64,000 bases of DNA. Source: Psychrobacter cibarius (GTDB lineage: Bacteria > Pseudomonadota > Gammaproteobacteria > Pseudomonadales > Moraxellaceae). The notes under the pieces were generated by a model. It had not been told where the DNA came from, did no database searches, and saw only the letters and a program-made list of their open reading frames with translations. Below are positions 17,849 to 26,987 of the stretch, piece after piece. The DNA is taken from NCBI GenBank assembly GCA_030686115.1, contig CP131612.1:3361041-3425040 (forward strand). Direction: 5' to 3'. How positions within the stretch are numbered: the stretch's first letter is position 1; every line of letters starts with the position of its first letter. The translations under genes were made by a program, and so were the position numbers.

Positions 17849-17857
17849 AAAGCGACA

Positions 17858-17862
17858 GCCAC
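17858..17862. repeat. Target site duplication, right copy (GCCAC)
   Basis: GCCAC follows the right tip directly and matches the left copy at 2427-2431. The duplicated bases fall in the codons of the VGGGS segment of comM. Confidence 0.93.
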
Positions 17863-18793
17863 CACCCACCAAAGCCACGGCTGATATAGTGTGATGAACC
17901 TGCCTAAACGGTCTTGTCCCATAATCGTAATCGCTGTCTGCCACTGAATAAGTACTGGCAACTTCTAATGCATCTTCATCACTTAAATCCGGCAATATGG
18001 TCGGCAGCCTTGACGCCATTAACGTCTTGCCTGAGCCGGGTGGCCCTGTAAATAACAGCGAATGACCACCAGCAGCGGCAATCTCTAGCGCGCGCCGTGC
18101 ATGATGCTGTCCTTTGACATCAGCCAAATCCACTTGATAGCCAACATGCTGCTGTGCTGGACTGGGTTGTACAACGTCCAAAGAGTCATAGGCTGCGCTT
18201 GGATTGGCTAACGACTGTAAGTGGTCACAAACTGTCTTTAAGCTTTGCGCGGCTAGTATCGTCACGCCATCCACACGGCTGGCCTCAGCACCATTATCAA
18301 TCGGTACGATAAGCTGCGGTGTTTGTGGTTTTGGCTGCGGTTCGCTCAGCTCCTGTTCAGTAATATTTGCCACCTGCAATACTTTGGACGCCAGCGCCTC
18401 AGCTTTGATCGCTCGTGCCACCGCTAAGCTGCCTGTCACTTGCCGTAAATTCCCATTGAGCGCTAACTCACCGATAAACTCAAACCCTGATAATACTTCT
18501 GGATCCAATTGATCACTGGCTGCCAAGATTCCGATGGCAATCGGTAAATCAAGACGCGCGCCATCTTTAGGCAAATCAGCGGGGGCTAAATTGATAGTGA
18601 GACGACGATTAGGAAATTGAAAGCCAGAGTTCAGAATCGCAGAGCGTACACGGTCTTTACTCTCACGTACCGCCGCCTCCGGCAAACCGACGATGGTCAA
18701 TGCTGGCAACCCTTGTGACAGATGCACTTCAATAATGACCTTGGGCGCATGCAGTCCGACGACTGAACGAGTATAGACTTGGGCAAACGACAT
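17858..18793 (-). pseudogene. comM: comM 5' fragment (interrupted by transposon)
   Basis: This is the N-terminal 312 codons of ComM/YifB. I chose MSFAQVYTR (ATG at 18793), with AGGA nine bases upstream; an ATG two codons earlier (18799) is closer to the usual minimum spacing. Family hallmarks are present: LPALTIVGLPEAAVRESKDR, INLAPADLPKDGARLDLPIA, and Walker A TGPPGSGKTLMASRLP. The true coding frame ends at VGGG at the insertion; beyond it the ORF runs about 19 codons into transposon DNA and stops at 17801. Loss of the Walker B half should abolish ATPase function. Confidence 0.95.
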
Positions 18794-18799
18794 CAGCAT

Positions 18800-19163
18800 T
18801 TTCCTAATATAGGGAATAATTGATAATAGAGCATTATGTATCAGTGCGCAAATGTCGTGTTTTCTTGTCTCATTTTATTTACTAGCATAGTTATCAACAG
18901 TTGTTATATGATAAACGGATGCTCTTTCGCTCAGTCTTATTCGGCTATGCTGCCCCAAAGATTATCCAAAGGTTCTCACCCCTGTTAACCACGTTATTAA
19001 CGTATTGGATAATTTTAATCGTGCTACAAAGTATTAAAGATTAGCAAGAGTATTGGCAATAAAAGGATTTTATTGATCATATAAAGTTTGCTGGCGGCTT
19101 TTTGCTGCAGATTTATATAACACCTACTTTATATAATACCCACTACCATGGATGGATAAGCTT
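18800..19163. other. Divergent intergenic region
   Basis: This 364-bp spacer between the broken comM and the acylase gene should hold both promoters. It is AT-rich, with no repeat or terminator that I can support. Confidence 0.5.
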
Positions 19164-21647
19164 ATGAGCATAAAGATGCATAATCGGCGTGTGCCCACAC
19201 TCACGCTACTGACAGTAGCAGTCTCTTTAGGACTGTTCGGCTGCTCAGACAGCGACAATAGTTTCAATGACGATGATGTCATATCCCCTTCCACTAATTA
19301 TGAAGCCGATATTCAGCGCACTGAGTTCGGTATACCGCACATCACCGCAAAGGATTACAAAGGCCTTGGTTATGGCGTCGGTTATGCATTCGCAGAAGAT
19401 AACTTCTGCTCACTAGCGCGTGAAGTTGTAGTCGCTAGCGGTCAGAGTATGCTGTATCTAGGCGCTGACGGTAATTTGGCTAGCGATGCTTTTTATACAT
19501 GGTACAACACTGACAAGCGAAAAGCTGAATTTTTAGCAGCTCAAGACCCTGAAGTCATTGATGCTGTGACAGGTTATGCAGCAGGCTATAGCCGTTATCT
19601 ACGTGACAAAGGCGTGGCTAATATCGATCCTGCTTGTGCCAATGCTGAATGGGTACGCGAGATTACTCTCGATGATTTATTGACGGTCTACGGTAAAGCC
19701 AATCTACGTGGTGGCTTATCTAATTTTGTCGGTCCCATTGTAGCAGCGGCACCGCCCTCTATTGCTGGCGTTCAGGGTAGCTCAAGAATGCGTAGTGTTC
19801 CAGTCGCAAATCCTGTCGTAGAGTCAGCACCTGCATTCAATATGGATACGATTAATGCGATGAGTGGCGGTAGTAATGCCTATGCCTTTGGTAAGGAGGT
19901 GACCGGTACTAATAGCGGGGTCATGTATGGCAATCCGCATGAGCCATGGGATGGCGTCCAACGCTTCTATCAATTTCACTTAACGATGCCAGGTGAGCTG
20001 GATGTGATGGGTGCGGCTCAACAAGGTCAGCCTTTCCCTAACATTGGTTTTAATAAAGACGTGGCTTGGAGCCATACCGTATCCACTGCCAAACGTTTTA
20101 CGCTTTATCAGCTTAGCCTAGTTGACGGAGATCCTCTCAAATACAATTATACTAATAGCGCTGGTGTGACTGAGCAGCGCGATATCGAGACCGTTCCTGT
20201 CACTATTCAGCTACCAAATAATCAGACGCAGGTTCACAATATTTATGTCTCACAATATGGACCGATGTTAGCTGTCAACTTGCTCAATGGTCAATTACCA
20301 GCATGGGGCGCTAATAATCTAGCTTATACTATCCGTGACGCCGCCTCTGAAAACCCAAGAGCACTCAATCAGTGGCGTAGTATGAATAAGGCTACGAGCG
20401 TTGAGGACTTAGTCGATAGAATGCAAAGCGTCCTTGGTCTTGGGTTTGTTAATACTATTGCTACCGACCGTAATGGTAAGGCACTCTATGCTGACATCTC
20501 AACCGTACCAAATGTGACCAAAGCTAAGCTTGAAGCTTGTAGTAGTGCTGCATCTGGCCCCTTCCTTGGTGCTTTAATTGCCGCTGACTTGCCAGCACTG
20601 AATGGTAGTAACGCTGCCTGTGAATGGGGAGTTGATACAGACTCACCGCAAGCAGGTATCTTTGGGCGCTCAAACTTACCTTTCTTGATCCGCGATGATT
20701 ATGTTGCTAACTCGAATGATAGCTATTGGTTAAGCAATTTAGAGCAACCACTGACTGGATTTTCACCGCTCCTACGTCGTCGTTTAGCCCCCTTCTTAGG
20801 TGCTACTCCAGCAGCTGGTGTTCCATTGCTTATGCGCTCACGTATGGGACTGGTTCAAATACAAGATCGATTCAGTAATAAAGATAACTTGGGCGGTACT
20901 AAGTTCAATTTAAACAATATGCAAGAGGTCGTCTATGGTAACCGCAGCTATGTCGCTGAGTTGGTACTTGACGACGTATTAGCAGATTGTCGAGCGAATG
21001 CTAGCATGCCTTTGACAGGCGGCTCTACTATTGATGCAACTAATGCTTGTAATATCTTGGGTAATTGGGATCGTCGTAATAATTTAGAGAGCAAAGGCGC
21101 TCATGTCTTTAGAGAGTTTTGGCGTAATGTGGATTTCAATGAAACGACGGATACGATATTCAGTGTTAAATTTGATGCAAAAGACCCAGTCAATACGCCT
21201 CGTGGTTTAATTATTAGTGCGGATACACGTACTGCTTTAGGAGATTCCATTAAGTTCTTCCAAGATAAAAACATTGCTCTTGATGCGTCTTTATCTGATT
21301 TGCAGTATATCGTTGATGCTGGTAAAAACGGCGAGCGTATTGCTATGCATGGTGGCTTTGGTCGTGAAGGTGTATTCAATGTTGCAGAAACGAGAGGCAC
21401 AAGCGCTAATGATGGCGCAAACTACCTCATTAATTTTGGTCCAACATATATGCAAACCGTTACCTTTGATAAAAGCGGCCCTGTAGCAGAAGCATTACTA
21501 GGTTACTCGCAAGCTTCTGATACTACTCGACCGTTCCATCGTGACCAGAGTCGTCGCTACTCAGCTAAAGAATGGATTCGTTTACCCTTCAATGCTAATG
21601 ACGTTAGCAAGCAAGCCGTTGGCAATAAAATCCAGCTAAAAGAATAA
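19164..21647 (+). CDS. Penicillin acylase family lipoprotein (amidase/acylase)
   Basis: An 827-aa Ntn-hydrolase of the penicillin amidase/AHL-acylase family. I chose the ATG at 19164, with GGAT just upstream. The signal peptide ends LGLFGC, a lipobox. The segment IQRTEFGIPHITAKDYKGLG opens the alpha chain. The autocatalytic cleavage site and nucleophile are in SGGSNAYAFG (Ser about residue 237). The beta chain continues with GVMYGNPHEPWDG and a conserved NDSYWLSN near residue 520. Such enzymes hydrolyse N-acyl amides such as acyl-homoserine lactones, aculeacin-type lipopeptides or beta-lactams; the substrate cannot be told from sequence. A strong terminator follows. Confidence 0.88.
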   Translation: MSIKMHNRRVPTLTLLTVAVSLGLFGCSDSDNSFNDDDVISPSTNYEADIQRTEFGIPHITAKDYKGLGYGVGYAFAEDNFCSLAREVVVASGQSMLYLGADGNLASDAFYTWYNTDKRKAEFLAAQDPEVIDAVTGYAAGYSRYLRDKGVANIDPACANAEWVREITLDDLLTVYGKANLRGGLSNFVGPIVAAAPPSIAGVQGSSRMRSVPVANPVVESAPAFNMDTINAMSGGSNAYAFGKEVTGTNSGVMYGNPHEPWDGVQRFYQFHLTMPGELDVMGAAQQGQPFPNIGFNKDVAWSHTVSTAKRFTLYQLSLVDGDPLKYNYTNSAGVTEQRDIETVPVTIQLPNNQTQVHNIYVSQYGPMLAVNLLNGQLPAWGANNLAYTIRDAASENPRALNQWRSMNKATSVEDLVDRMQSVLGLGFVNTIATDRNGKALYADISTVPNVTKAKLEACSSAASGPFLGALIAADLPALNGSNAACEWGVDTDSPQAGIFGRSNLPFLIRDDYVANSNDSYWLSNLEQPLTGFSPLLRRRLAPFLGATPAAGVPLLMRSRMGLVQIQDRFSNKDNLGGTKFNLNNMQEVVYGNRSYVAELVLDDVLADCRANASMPLTGGSTIDATNACNILGNWDRRNNLESKGAHVFREFWRNVDFNETTDTIFSVKFDAKDPVNTPRGLIISADTRTALGDSIKFFQDKNIALDASLSDLQYIVDAGKNGERIAMHGGFGREGVFNVAETRGTSANDGANYLINFGPTYMQTVTFDKSGPVAEALLGYSQASDTTRPFHRDQSRRYSAKEWIRLPFNANDVSKQAVGNKIQLKE

Positions 21648-21672
21648 GTTTGACGTAACTTAAATTAGTGAT

Positions 21673-21706
21673 AAAAAGACCTCAGATATATGCTGAGGTC
21701 TTTTTT
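21673..21706 (+). terminator. Intrinsic terminator after the acylase gene
   Basis: A perfect stem AAGACCTCAG / CTGAGGTCTT with a short loop is followed by TTTTTT, 25 bases after the acylase stop. Confidence 0.9.
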
Positions 21707-21890
21707 ACTTTATGGAAGCAGCCTGTTTGAATATCGTCGATTCATCATGATGCCAGCACTTAGCCAGCTAACCGCAAGAGGGGTATGAGTATAATTGCCA
21801 AAATCAAATGGACTTATCATAGACAGTTTGCATGTAAGAAAACTCGCCGACCACCCCACTGCAAACAAGGATTTGTTATACTAGTGCTTA

Positions 21891-21904
21891 TTGATGGCTA
21901 TCAA
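21891..21904 (+). promoter_or_regulatory. FNR/ANR-type site upstream of hemN
   Basis: TTGATGGCTATCAA matches the FNR consensus TTGAT-N4-ATCAA exactly. It lies 150 bp before the hemN start. A TATTAT -10 candidate at 21932-21937 would place the site around -46. Oxygen-independent coproporphyrinogen oxidase genes are common FNR/ANR targets. Confidence 0.65.
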
Positions 21905-22053
21905 TTTAGCAGCATATAGCGCTGTGAAAATTATTATTGATAACAGACTTATTATGGTTATTAACCATCTATCAAACACTTACTGGCTTTCAGATATTTG
22001 GTCGTTAGAGATGTAAGAACAGTAATACTCAAGGTCAAAACGAGGAGTACCGC

Positions 22054-23595
22054 ATGACAGAATATTCAGAATCAAATACTCAGCAACCTTACAATCGTGC
22101 AGGAGAGCAACCGACCACGACACGCCCTGTTATGCAATCAGAAAGTCCTTATGCCAGTACGCGTGGCAGTATGATGAGTAAGCAGCTACCTGCCTTTGAT
22201 GAAGCTATTATTAATAAATACAATCGTTCAGGACCACGTTATACCTCCTATCCGACCGCTTTAGAGTTCTCACCCATCTCTGATGGTCTTGAGGCAAAGA
22301 TTCTTCAGAACCGTGAAGCTCGTGCACCACTGTCTTTATATTTTCATATTCCATTCTGTCGTCACCTCTGCTATTACTGCGCTTGCAATAAAATTATCAC
22401 CAAGAAAAATAGCGACTCAGGCGATTATTTGCAGTATTTAATCGCTGAGATTAAGCACAAACGCCGCCTTCTACCTGTCCCAGAAGGTAGTAGCAAACCC
22501 CTCGTTAAACAGCTGCATTTGGGTGGGGGTACGCCAACATTTTTGCGTGATGAAGAAATGGTTCAACTGTGGCAGTTTTTACAAACTCAGTTTGAATTCT
22601 TACCTGAAGACAAAGGCGATTACTCTATTGAAATTGACCCACGCGAGCTGAGTGGCGAGACATTGAAAGTATTACGCAACCTTGGCTTTAACCGTGTCAG
22701 TTTAGGCGTACAAGACCTCGATGAAACGGTACAAATCGCCGTCAACCGTGTACATTCAGCAGAGCTCATTGAAAATGTGTTAAATGAGGCGCGTGATCTA
22801 GGTTTTCACTCTATCAATATCGACCTAATTTATGGTTTGCCGCATCAAACACCCGCAACCTTGGATAAAACGGTACGCCGTATCATCGAGATGTCGCCGG
22901 ATCGCTTGTCAGTATTTAATTACGCACACTTGCCAGAACGTTTTAAAGCCCAGCGCCAGATTAAAGAAGCCGATTTGCCAGACCCAGCAGCCAAGCTTAC
23001 GATGCTTGGCAATACCATCAATACGCTGACCGAAGCTGGCTATCAATATATCGGTATTGATCACTTCGCCAAGCCTGATGATGAATTAGCCGTGGCGCAG
23101 CGTGAGGGCAAACTGCATCGTAACTTTCAAGGTTATACCATCATGGGCGATTGTGATTTATTGGGCTTCGGCGTCTCCTCTATCAGTCAAATTGCCAATG
23201 CCAATACCCGCTATATTTTGCAAAATGATACAGATCTGTCAGTTTATCAAGCGAGCATCGATGCTGCACAAAGTAACTCGGCTGCCATGCCTGCGGTAAA
23301 AGTCATCAAAACATCCATCAAAGATCGCTTGCGTGAATATGTGATTATGAATCTACTCTGTCACGACTATATCGATTTTAAAGACATCAATCAAAAATTT
23401 GGTATCGATGCCATCACTTACTTTATCAATGAGATTCAACAGCTTGGCGCCATGCAAGAAGACAAGCTCATCGATATGGACGCGGCTGGTATTCGTGTGC
23501 TACCAAAAGGTCGACTATTAGGTCGTAATGTCGCCATGGTATTTGATGAATATCTTGAGAAAAAACATAAAAATCGTTTCTCAAAAGTTATTTGA
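22054..23595 (+). CDS. hemN: Oxygen-independent coproporphyrinogen III oxidase
   Basis: A 513-aa radical SAM enzyme that converts coproporphyrinogen III to protoporphyrinogen IX without oxygen. The iron-sulfur motif CRHLCYYC spans residues 102-109, within HIPFCRHLCYYCACNK. The cysteine four residues after the motif is the extra one of true HemN. LHLGGGTPTFL and the LGVQDLDETVQIAVNR segment are also typical. The N-terminal ~50 residues are longer than in E. coli HemN, but GAGGAG precedes the chosen ATG. The C-terminal HemN domain is complete. A terminator follows. Confidence 0.95.
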   Translation: MTEYSESNTQQPYNRAGEQPTTTRPVMQSESPYASTRGSMMSKQLPAFDEAIINKYNRSGPRYTSYPTALEFSPISDGLEAKILQNREARAPLSLYFHIPFCRHLCYYCACNKIITKKNSDSGDYLQYLIAEIKHKRRLLPVPEGSSKPLVKQLHLGGGTPTFLRDEEMVQLWQFLQTQFEFLPEDKGDYSIEIDPRELSGETLKVLRNLGFNRVSLGVQDLDETVQIAVNRVHSAELIENVLNEARDLGFHSINIDLIYGLPHQTPATLDKTVRRIIEMSPDRLSVFNYAHLPERFKAQRQIKEADLPDPAAKLTMLGNTINTLTEAGYQYIGIDHFAKPDDELAVAQREGKLHRNFQGYTIMGDCDLLGFGVSSISQIANANTRYILQNDTDLSVYQASIDAAQSNSAAMPAVKVIKTSIKDRLREYVIMNLLCHDYIDFKDINQKFGIDAITYFINEIQQLGAMQEDKLIDMDAAGIRVLPKGRLLGRNVAMVFDEYLEKKHKNRFSKVI

Positions 23596-23625
23596 TTGAG
23601 TTGTTCCATAAATTAAAAGCAGTCA

Positions 23626-23655
23626 TAAAAAAGACCTCACTTGAGGTCTTTTTTT
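23626..23655 (+). terminator. Intrinsic terminator after hemN
   Basis: The stem AAAGACCTCA / TGAGGTCTTT with a short loop is followed by a run of T. Both sides have A/T tracts, so it could act in both directions. Confidence 0.9.
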
Positions 23656-23695
23656 ATGGTGTTTAATAAAGCTGATGATTGACGAAAAATACCTC

Positions 23696-23868
23696 TAGGG
23701 CGTGTCCTCATTTCAAAAATGGTGATAAAAATGAGATAAATTGCAGTCAAACGAGGAAAATAGCGCAGATAATATCGGGATATTAGCCAGCTATTTAACG
23801 ATGTTTGGCAAAATTTAGCTATTTTTAGCCCATTTAGATATGATCAATTGAATTGAGGACATGCCCTA
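23696..23868 (+). mobile_element. MITE-like element, copy 1
   Basis: A ~170-bp non-coding element bounded by TA and inverted ends GGGCGTGTCCTCA / TGAGGACATGCCC. Its interior matches the second copy at 44897-45070 in reverse orientation, including a GCTAAATTTTGC(C/T)AAACATCGT core. It lies between the hemN terminator and the stop of the esterase gene, only six bases from that stop. Confidence 0.8.
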
Positions 23869-23874
23869 GCCTAC

Positions 23875-25266
23875 TCAGTAGCCATCACCACATTCAGAAG
23901 GCATCACCATATATAGCCTATTTGCATCTTCTATTGTTTTTTCACTGTCCAAATATTTCTGCTCAATTGTGCTTTTAGCGCTGGCAATCATTGAATCCGT
24001 CATCGCAAAGTCATCGTCATTCAGCAAACCCAATGAGCCATCTTGACGCAACCACAAACCTTCTAACTTATCATGCGGATACTCTACAGTCGCGAGAACG
24101 TCGACCACCAAGGTTTTCTTGACTGGTTTGATTGCCAATTCCTTCAGCAATTGCCAATTTTTTTCATCGGCTGCAATAAGCTGCTCAAGTGTTTGTCCAT
24201 TGATCGTTAAACCCAATACATGATCTTGCTTGATATTATCTGTATTTAAAATATTCTCAATACCAGTCGCCTGCGAGAGGTCAATTTTATAAATGAGCTT
24301 TTGCGCAGACTGGTCTTGTAGCGGAAACTTGCGATCATGTTCAATCAAATAAAACTCGTGATTGTTAATCGCAACGATACCCGAAGTCACATGGTGAGCA
24401 TGATCGAGACGATACAAATACTGTGCTATTTGACCAGAGTATAGATTGATAGTGACGATGCGCGTCAAACTGGCGACACGACCTGACTGATCAGGGTTGT
24501 CCATAGAAGACTCCATAATACCCACCAGTGTGCTCTGATCTGGAGTAATCGTTAATGCCTCCATACCACGATTTGCACGACGTTTGGTAAATTCTGCTGG
24601 TAGTAAAATCGGCTGACCATTAACAATTACATTATTGCGCTCATCGCTCGCAAAGGCATTGATACGCTCAATCTCCACCCCCTGCGCATTATAATGAACC
24701 AAATGAGGACCATACTCATCACTGATCCAAAAACTACCATCTGTGAGCGCAGCAAGACCTTCAGGATCTAAACCATTGATATCGTTTTTGATAGGATTGG
24801 TCACTGCATCAAAAGGTAGGTTGGGATTCATGGTCATCGGCTGGCCGTCGACATCGTAAGGGACTTCATTAGTTCCGCCGAGTGCTTGTGGATTCGGTAG
24901 CCCAGAGATAGGATTGCCATTTGCGTCTTTTAGTAGTATCTCTTTGATCTTAATAATCTGCCCAGTTGCTTGTAGCTCAAACAATCCGATGCGCGGTGTA
25001 TAGTCAGGTACTAAAAACTGTTTACCCGTGCCTGCACTACCTTCGAAATCGGCATTGGGACCGCGATCGGTGAGCACATAAAATTGATTGGCATGGGTTG
25101 GATGAGCCGCTGCATCTGAGCCAAAACCACCCCCTCTAATCTCAAGCTTCCTCTCAGGATACGCAGCATTGATATGCGTACCATCGAGCACGGTATAAGG
25201 TAGTGCCGTGCTTTGGATAAAGTCTTTTATTTGAATGATTTCTGTATTAATATTTTGTATAGTCAT
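23875..25266 (-). CDS. Esterase-like activity of phytase family protein
   Basis: A 463-aa protein from the ATG at 25266, which has AGGGAT upstream; an earlier in-frame start at 25308 lacks support. It matches the PF13449-type beta-propeller family: GGGFGSDAAAHPTHANQFYVLTDRGPN near the N-terminus, GLDPEGLAALTDGSFWISDEYGP mid-protein, and GMEALTITPDQSTLVGIMES. These proteins are often exported, but this one shows no signal peptide, which is odd for the family. The substrate is unknown. It converges on hemN with a MITE between them. Confidence 0.8.
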   Translation of the reverse strand: MTIQNINTEIIQIKDFIQSTALPYTVLDGTHINAAYPERKLEIRGGGFGSDAAAHPTHANQFYVLTDRGPNADFEGSAGTGKQFLVPDYTPRIGLFELQATGQIIKIKEILLKDANGNPISGLPNPQALGGTNEVPYDVDGQPMTMNPNLPFDAVTNPIKNDINGLDPEGLAALTDGSFWISDEYGPHLVHYNAQGVEIERINAFASDERNNVIVNGQPILLPAEFTKRRANRGMEALTITPDQSTLVGIMESSMDNPDQSGRVASLTRIVTINLYSGQIAQYLYRLDHAHHVTSGIVAINNHEFYLIEHDRKFPLQDQSAQKLIYKIDLSQATGIENILNTDNIKQDHVLGLTINGQTLEQLIAADEKNWQLLKELAIKPVKKTLVVDVLATVEYPHDKLEGLWLRQDGSLGLLNDDDFAMTDSMIASAKSTIEQKYLDSEKTIEDANRLYMVMPSECGDGY

Positions 25267-25429
25267 TTTTATCCCTGATATATATTTTATTCTTGTTAAA
25301 CGAACCATATGAGTAATTTATTAGATATAGCGTTCAGCACAATTGACAGTCGAAAAAATAGCCAGCGCCTAATAAGCTCACTGACCATTTTAAGAGTTAA
25401 TGCTATAGCACATGGCTATACATGACCGA

Positions 25430-26290
25430 TTAAACCTTAAGCTTATCACCCACCATACCCTTGATGGTACTTAAGATATCAGCAGGTAATACCACCATTT
25501 TTGCATTGTCAGACTCTGCCAGCTCACGAATCGCCTTAATATATTGCTCACCAAGTAAGTAGACAATAGGCATCTCTTCCTCGCCCATTGCATTAGTAAT
25601 CAGGCGAATAGACTCTTCAGAACCTCTCGCCAATACCACTTGTGCTTCGGCATCACGACGTGACGCCTCTAAACGTCCATCTGCCTCTAAGATAGCCGCT
25701 TGCTTTTGACCATCAGCACGAGTCACTGTCGCACGGCGCAGACGCTCTGCCGCTGCCTGCTCTTCCATTGATGCTTGCATCGTTTGCGATGGATTAATAT
25801 CTTGAATTTCTACTGTCTTTAGGGTGATACCCCAGTCCGCAATATCTTCTGATATCGCATGCTTTAGCTTCATTTTGATTTCATCACGGCTAGATAATGC
25901 ACTATCAAGATCCATCTCACCGATAATTGAACGTAGTGACGTCTGCACCAAATTACGAATACCATATTCATAATCTTCAATGCCATAAACGGCCTTATCT
26001 GGGCGCACGATATTGATATACGCCACGGCGTTGGCAATGATAACAACGTTGTCTCGCGTAATGACCTCTTGTGAGGGAATATCAAGAACAATGTCTTTGG
26101 TCGTCACTTTATAAGCGACATCATCAACGAAAGGAATAATAAGGTTGAGACCTGGCTCTAGTGTTTGGCTATATTTGCCCAATCGCTGCACCACCCACTT
26201 ATAGCCTTGTGGCACGATTCGAACGCCTTTGAAAACCGTAAAGACAACCAGTGCAACCAAAACCACCATGACAATGCTAAAGCTTTCCAT
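25430..26290 (-). CDS. qmcA: SPFH/band 7 (stomatin-like, QmcA-type) membrane protein
   Basis: A 286-aa protein with one N-terminal transmembrane helix (about residues 5-22) and an SPFH domain starting VRIVPQGYKWVVQRLGKY. The family block SRDEIKMKLKHAISEDIADWGI and the coiled-coil region rich in A, E and R (EEQAAAERLRRATV) follow. Stomatin-like proteins form large membrane-anchored oligomers and partner with NfeD-type proteins. The gene lies 15 bp downstream of its NfeD partner, as in many bacteria. Confidence 0.9.
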   Translation of the reverse strand: MESFSIVMVVLVALVVFTVFKGVRIVPQGYKWVVQRLGKYSQTLEPGLNLIIPFVDDVAYKVTTKDIVLDIPSQEVITRDNVVIIANAVAYINIVRPDKAVYGIEDYEYGIRNLVQTSLRSIIGEMDLDSALSSRDEIKMKLKHAISEDIADWGITLKTVEIQDINPSQTMQASMEEQAAAERLRRATVTRADGQKQAAILEADGRLEASRRDAEAQVVLARGSEESIRLITNAMGEEEMPIVYLLGEQYIKAIRELAESDNAKMVVLPADILSTIKGMVGDKLKV

Positions 26291-26305
26291 AATTCATCCT
26301 TATTA

Positions 26306-26803
26306 TTATAATTGCATGTCTTTATTAATCGCTGCCTGCGATTTCATACTGCTCACAATCAGCTCATTACCGACAATATCGGTCACCACCACTCGATCGC
26401 CGACCGCCACCGGCTCACCCGTAGTGCGGCACATCCACTCCGCTGCCCCAACAATAGGAACACTGAATCTGACGGTGCCCGCTCTATCTGGCTGTGGCTG
26501 GACGATAATCATGCCAGTTTCACCAACGATAACACTACCACCCAAGCCTGCTTTGGTGCGATCTACTGATAAGGGTTTAATAAACTTGAACCATGCCAGC
26601 AAGAATATGGCAGAAAGCACCAACCAAATAATAATTTGCACAGAGACAGAAATAGGCAATAGCCACGAAAGCGCGGCAACGATGATGGCAGCGGCACCAA
26701 ACCAAAGGCTGGCGAATGTCGGCACAAACATCTCAATGATCAGCAATATGAAACCTAAGACTAACCAGTGCCAAGGTTCAATCATCCAAAGCATCTCCAT
26801 CAT
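26306..26803 (-). CDS. NfeD-like membrane protein
   Basis: A 165-aa protein from the ATG at 26803, which has AGGGA eight bases upstream; an upstream in-frame ATG at 26827 is less well supported. Two or three transmembrane helices (about 10-75) precede an OB-fold beta-barrel (DRTKAGLGGSVIVGETGMII to NELIVSSMK). NfeD proteins act with SPFH partners. It is the first gene of a two-gene operon with the stomatin-like gene. Confidence 0.88.
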   Translation of the reverse strand: MMEMLWMIEPWHWLVLGFILLIIEMFVPTFASLWFGAAAIIVAALSWLLPISVSVQIIIWLVLSAIFLLAWFKFIKPLSVDRTKAGLGGSVIVGETGMIIVQPQPDRAGTVRFSVPIVGAAEWMCRTTGEPVAVGDRVVVTDIVGNELIVSSMKSQAAINKDMQL

Positions 26804-26938
26804 CACTACATTCCCTATCTTTATCATTCTAACTTTTAATGTAGCACATTTTTGGTGTTAGTAATTTCTTAAAAATCATCAATATATGATGTGTATACTT
26901 CGAAAAATGTAAGAAACACATATTAAAACTTAGAGCAT

Positions 26939-26974
26939 AAAAAAACGACCGCCAAAGCGATCGTTTCTTTTTTC
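26939..26974 (-). terminator. Intrinsic terminator after the first OMP gene
   Basis: The stem AAACGATCGCTTTGGCGGTCGTTT (split here as AAACGATCGC / GCGGTCGTTT on the minus strand) is followed by a T-run. It ends the minus-strand outer membrane protein gene. Confidence 0.85.
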
Positions 26975-26987
26975 TTTAATCAACTTA

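Larger units (their letters stand above)
2432..17857 (+). mobile_element. Tn7-like transposon in comM (Tn6022/AbaR-type backbone), 15,426 bp
   Basis: The element begins TGTCACTATG and ends (read inward from the right) TGTCGCTTTACCC. It is flanked by GCCAC duplications and excises in silico to restore comM. Both ends carry 19-bp repeats of the form ACCCAAT-N3-TGTCA, and the first repeat starts ten bases from each tip. Backbone genes at the left end are tnsA, tnsB, tnsC, tniQ and a tniE-like gene, each overlapping the next. Cargo is a restriction-modification-like operon, a 286-aa unknown and a DUF2511 lipoprotein. A possible tnsE is at the right end. Known comM-inserted AbaR islands of Acinetobacter use the same gene order (tniCABDE) and target gene. 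The element is visibly AT-richer than its flanks. Confidence 0.95.
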
